Shown: one piece after another, positions 6,145 to 6,460 of the stretch
How the letters are laid out: every line of letters starts with the position of its first letter
Position numbering within the stretch: position 1 is the stretch's first letter
Source of the DNA: Bdellovibrionales bacterium
GTDB lineage: Bacteria; Bdellovibrionota; Bdellovibrionia; Bdellovibrionales; JAMPXM01
Assembly: GCA_005793615.1 (NCBI GenBank)
Contig: SXRI01000359.1
Coordinates: 1 to 6,460, forward strand
Direction: 5' to 3'
DNA length: 6,460 bases
Notes under the pieces: generated by a model
Told to the model about the DNA's origin: nothing
Database searches by the model: none
Seen by the model: the letters and a program-made list of their open reading frames with translations, nothing else
Program-made: the position numbers and the translations under genes

Positions 6145-6460
6145 CTAAACCTTTTTTACAAATTCGGATTTAAGATTCATGGCGCCAAAGCCATCGATCT
6201 TGCACGAAATATTGTGGCCATCTTCGCCATCGGTGAGACGGATGTTTTTCACTTTGGTTCCCACCTTCACGGCAGAAGACGAACCTTTGATCTTAAGGTC
6301 TTTGATAACCGTGACGGTGTCTCCGTCTTGAAGGACGTTACCATGGGCATCGCGAATCAAATTATCCTGCGTTGCCGGCTCGGTAGATGACTCGGCGACC
6401 ATGAACTGGCTCCACTCGTGAGCACACTCTGGACAGACCCAGAGATTGCCATCGGCATAG
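6145..6460 (-). CDS. yjdM: PhnA/YjdM-family zinc-ribbon protein, 5' end outside window
   Basis: The last 104 codons are present. The first visible residues, YADGNLWVCPECAHEW, contain the second CxxC pair of an N-terminal zinc ribbon; the first pair must lie beyond the right edge. After a Ser/Thr/Glu linker comes the conserved YjdM (PhnA) domain: IRDAHGNVLQDGDTVTVIKDL, KIKGSSSAVKVGTKVKNIRL, then HNISCKIDGFGAMNLKSEFVKK to the stop. It closely follows E. coli YjdM as I recall it. The family was named for alkylphosphonate use but is not itself shown to be a phosphonate enzyme, so its role is open. An internal ATG at 6402 gives an apparent start, but the in-frame zinc-ribbon codons upstream show that it is not the true one. 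The gap to the OPT start is 134 bp with a separate promoter, so co-transcription is possible but not required. No convincing terminator follows. Confidence 0.93.
   Translation of the reverse strand, partial: YADGNLWVCPECAHEWSQFMVAESSTEPATQDNLIRDAHGNVLQDGDTVTVIKDLKIKGSSSAVKVGTKVKNIRLTDGEDGHNISCKIDGFGAMNLKSEFVKKV

Noticed and set aside
6115..6145. Terminator of the PhnA-like gene, from a GCGC/GCGC pair or the GGGGCCCC palindrome at the stop codon
   Set aside because: The first stem is only four base pairs, the second has no loop, and neither is followed by T-residues on the minus strand.
6064..6390. A 108-codon + strand frame opposite the PhnA-like gene
   Set aside because: The minus strand encodes a clearly conserved YjdM domain. 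The opposite frame has no conserved features.
1..6460. CRISPR array, tRNA/rRNA, insertion sequence, toxin-antitoxin or phage-defence module
   Set aside because: Nothing in the sequence resembles regular spaced repeats, RNA gene motifs, transposase or defence-type domains. Apart from the small secreted protein, all genes belong to known families.

Overview
The window is a compact stretch of bacterial chromosome with moderate GC content, short intergenic gaps and strong AGGAGG-type ribosome binding sites. Three things hint at a Bdellovibrio-like or other former-deltaproteobacterial host: an aconitase of the mitochondrial (ACO2) type, a bacterial OPT-family transporter, and a small secreted protein with a C-x5-C-x4-C-x6-C tail. 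This placement is an inference; no rRNA or other marker gene is present.

Layout from left to right. The 3' end of a short-chain dehydrogenase/reductase gene (+) enters from the left edge. It converges on a complete aconitase gene (-), and an inverted repeat spans the junction. The aconitase gene is transcribed divergently from a LysR-type regulator gene (+) across an 85-bp gap. That gap holds a TATAAT box and an overlapping TAAT-N8-ATTA (T-N11-A) LysR-box-like element. Next comes a small exported eight-cysteine protein gene (+). A near-perfect hairpin with about 25 bp of stem separates it from the convergent OPT transporter gene (-). The OPT gene has its own TTGACA-N17-TAGATT promoter. At the right edge is a PhnA/YjdM-family zinc-ribbon protein gene (-), whose 5' end lies outside the window.

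The clearest functional link is the LysR/aconitase divergent pair, which suggests local control of a TCA-cycle enzyme. The other genes look like independent units. Two computed long reading frames (aconitase and OPT) start too far upstream. Shine-Dalgarno sequences place the true starts at 2633 and 6010, and in the OPT case the promoter lies inside the longer frame.

I found no mobile element, CRISPR array, RNA gene or defence cassette. No stretch longer than 300 bases lacks a gene. The least conventional items are the cysteine-rich protein, the very long hairpin beside it, and the LysR control of aconitase.
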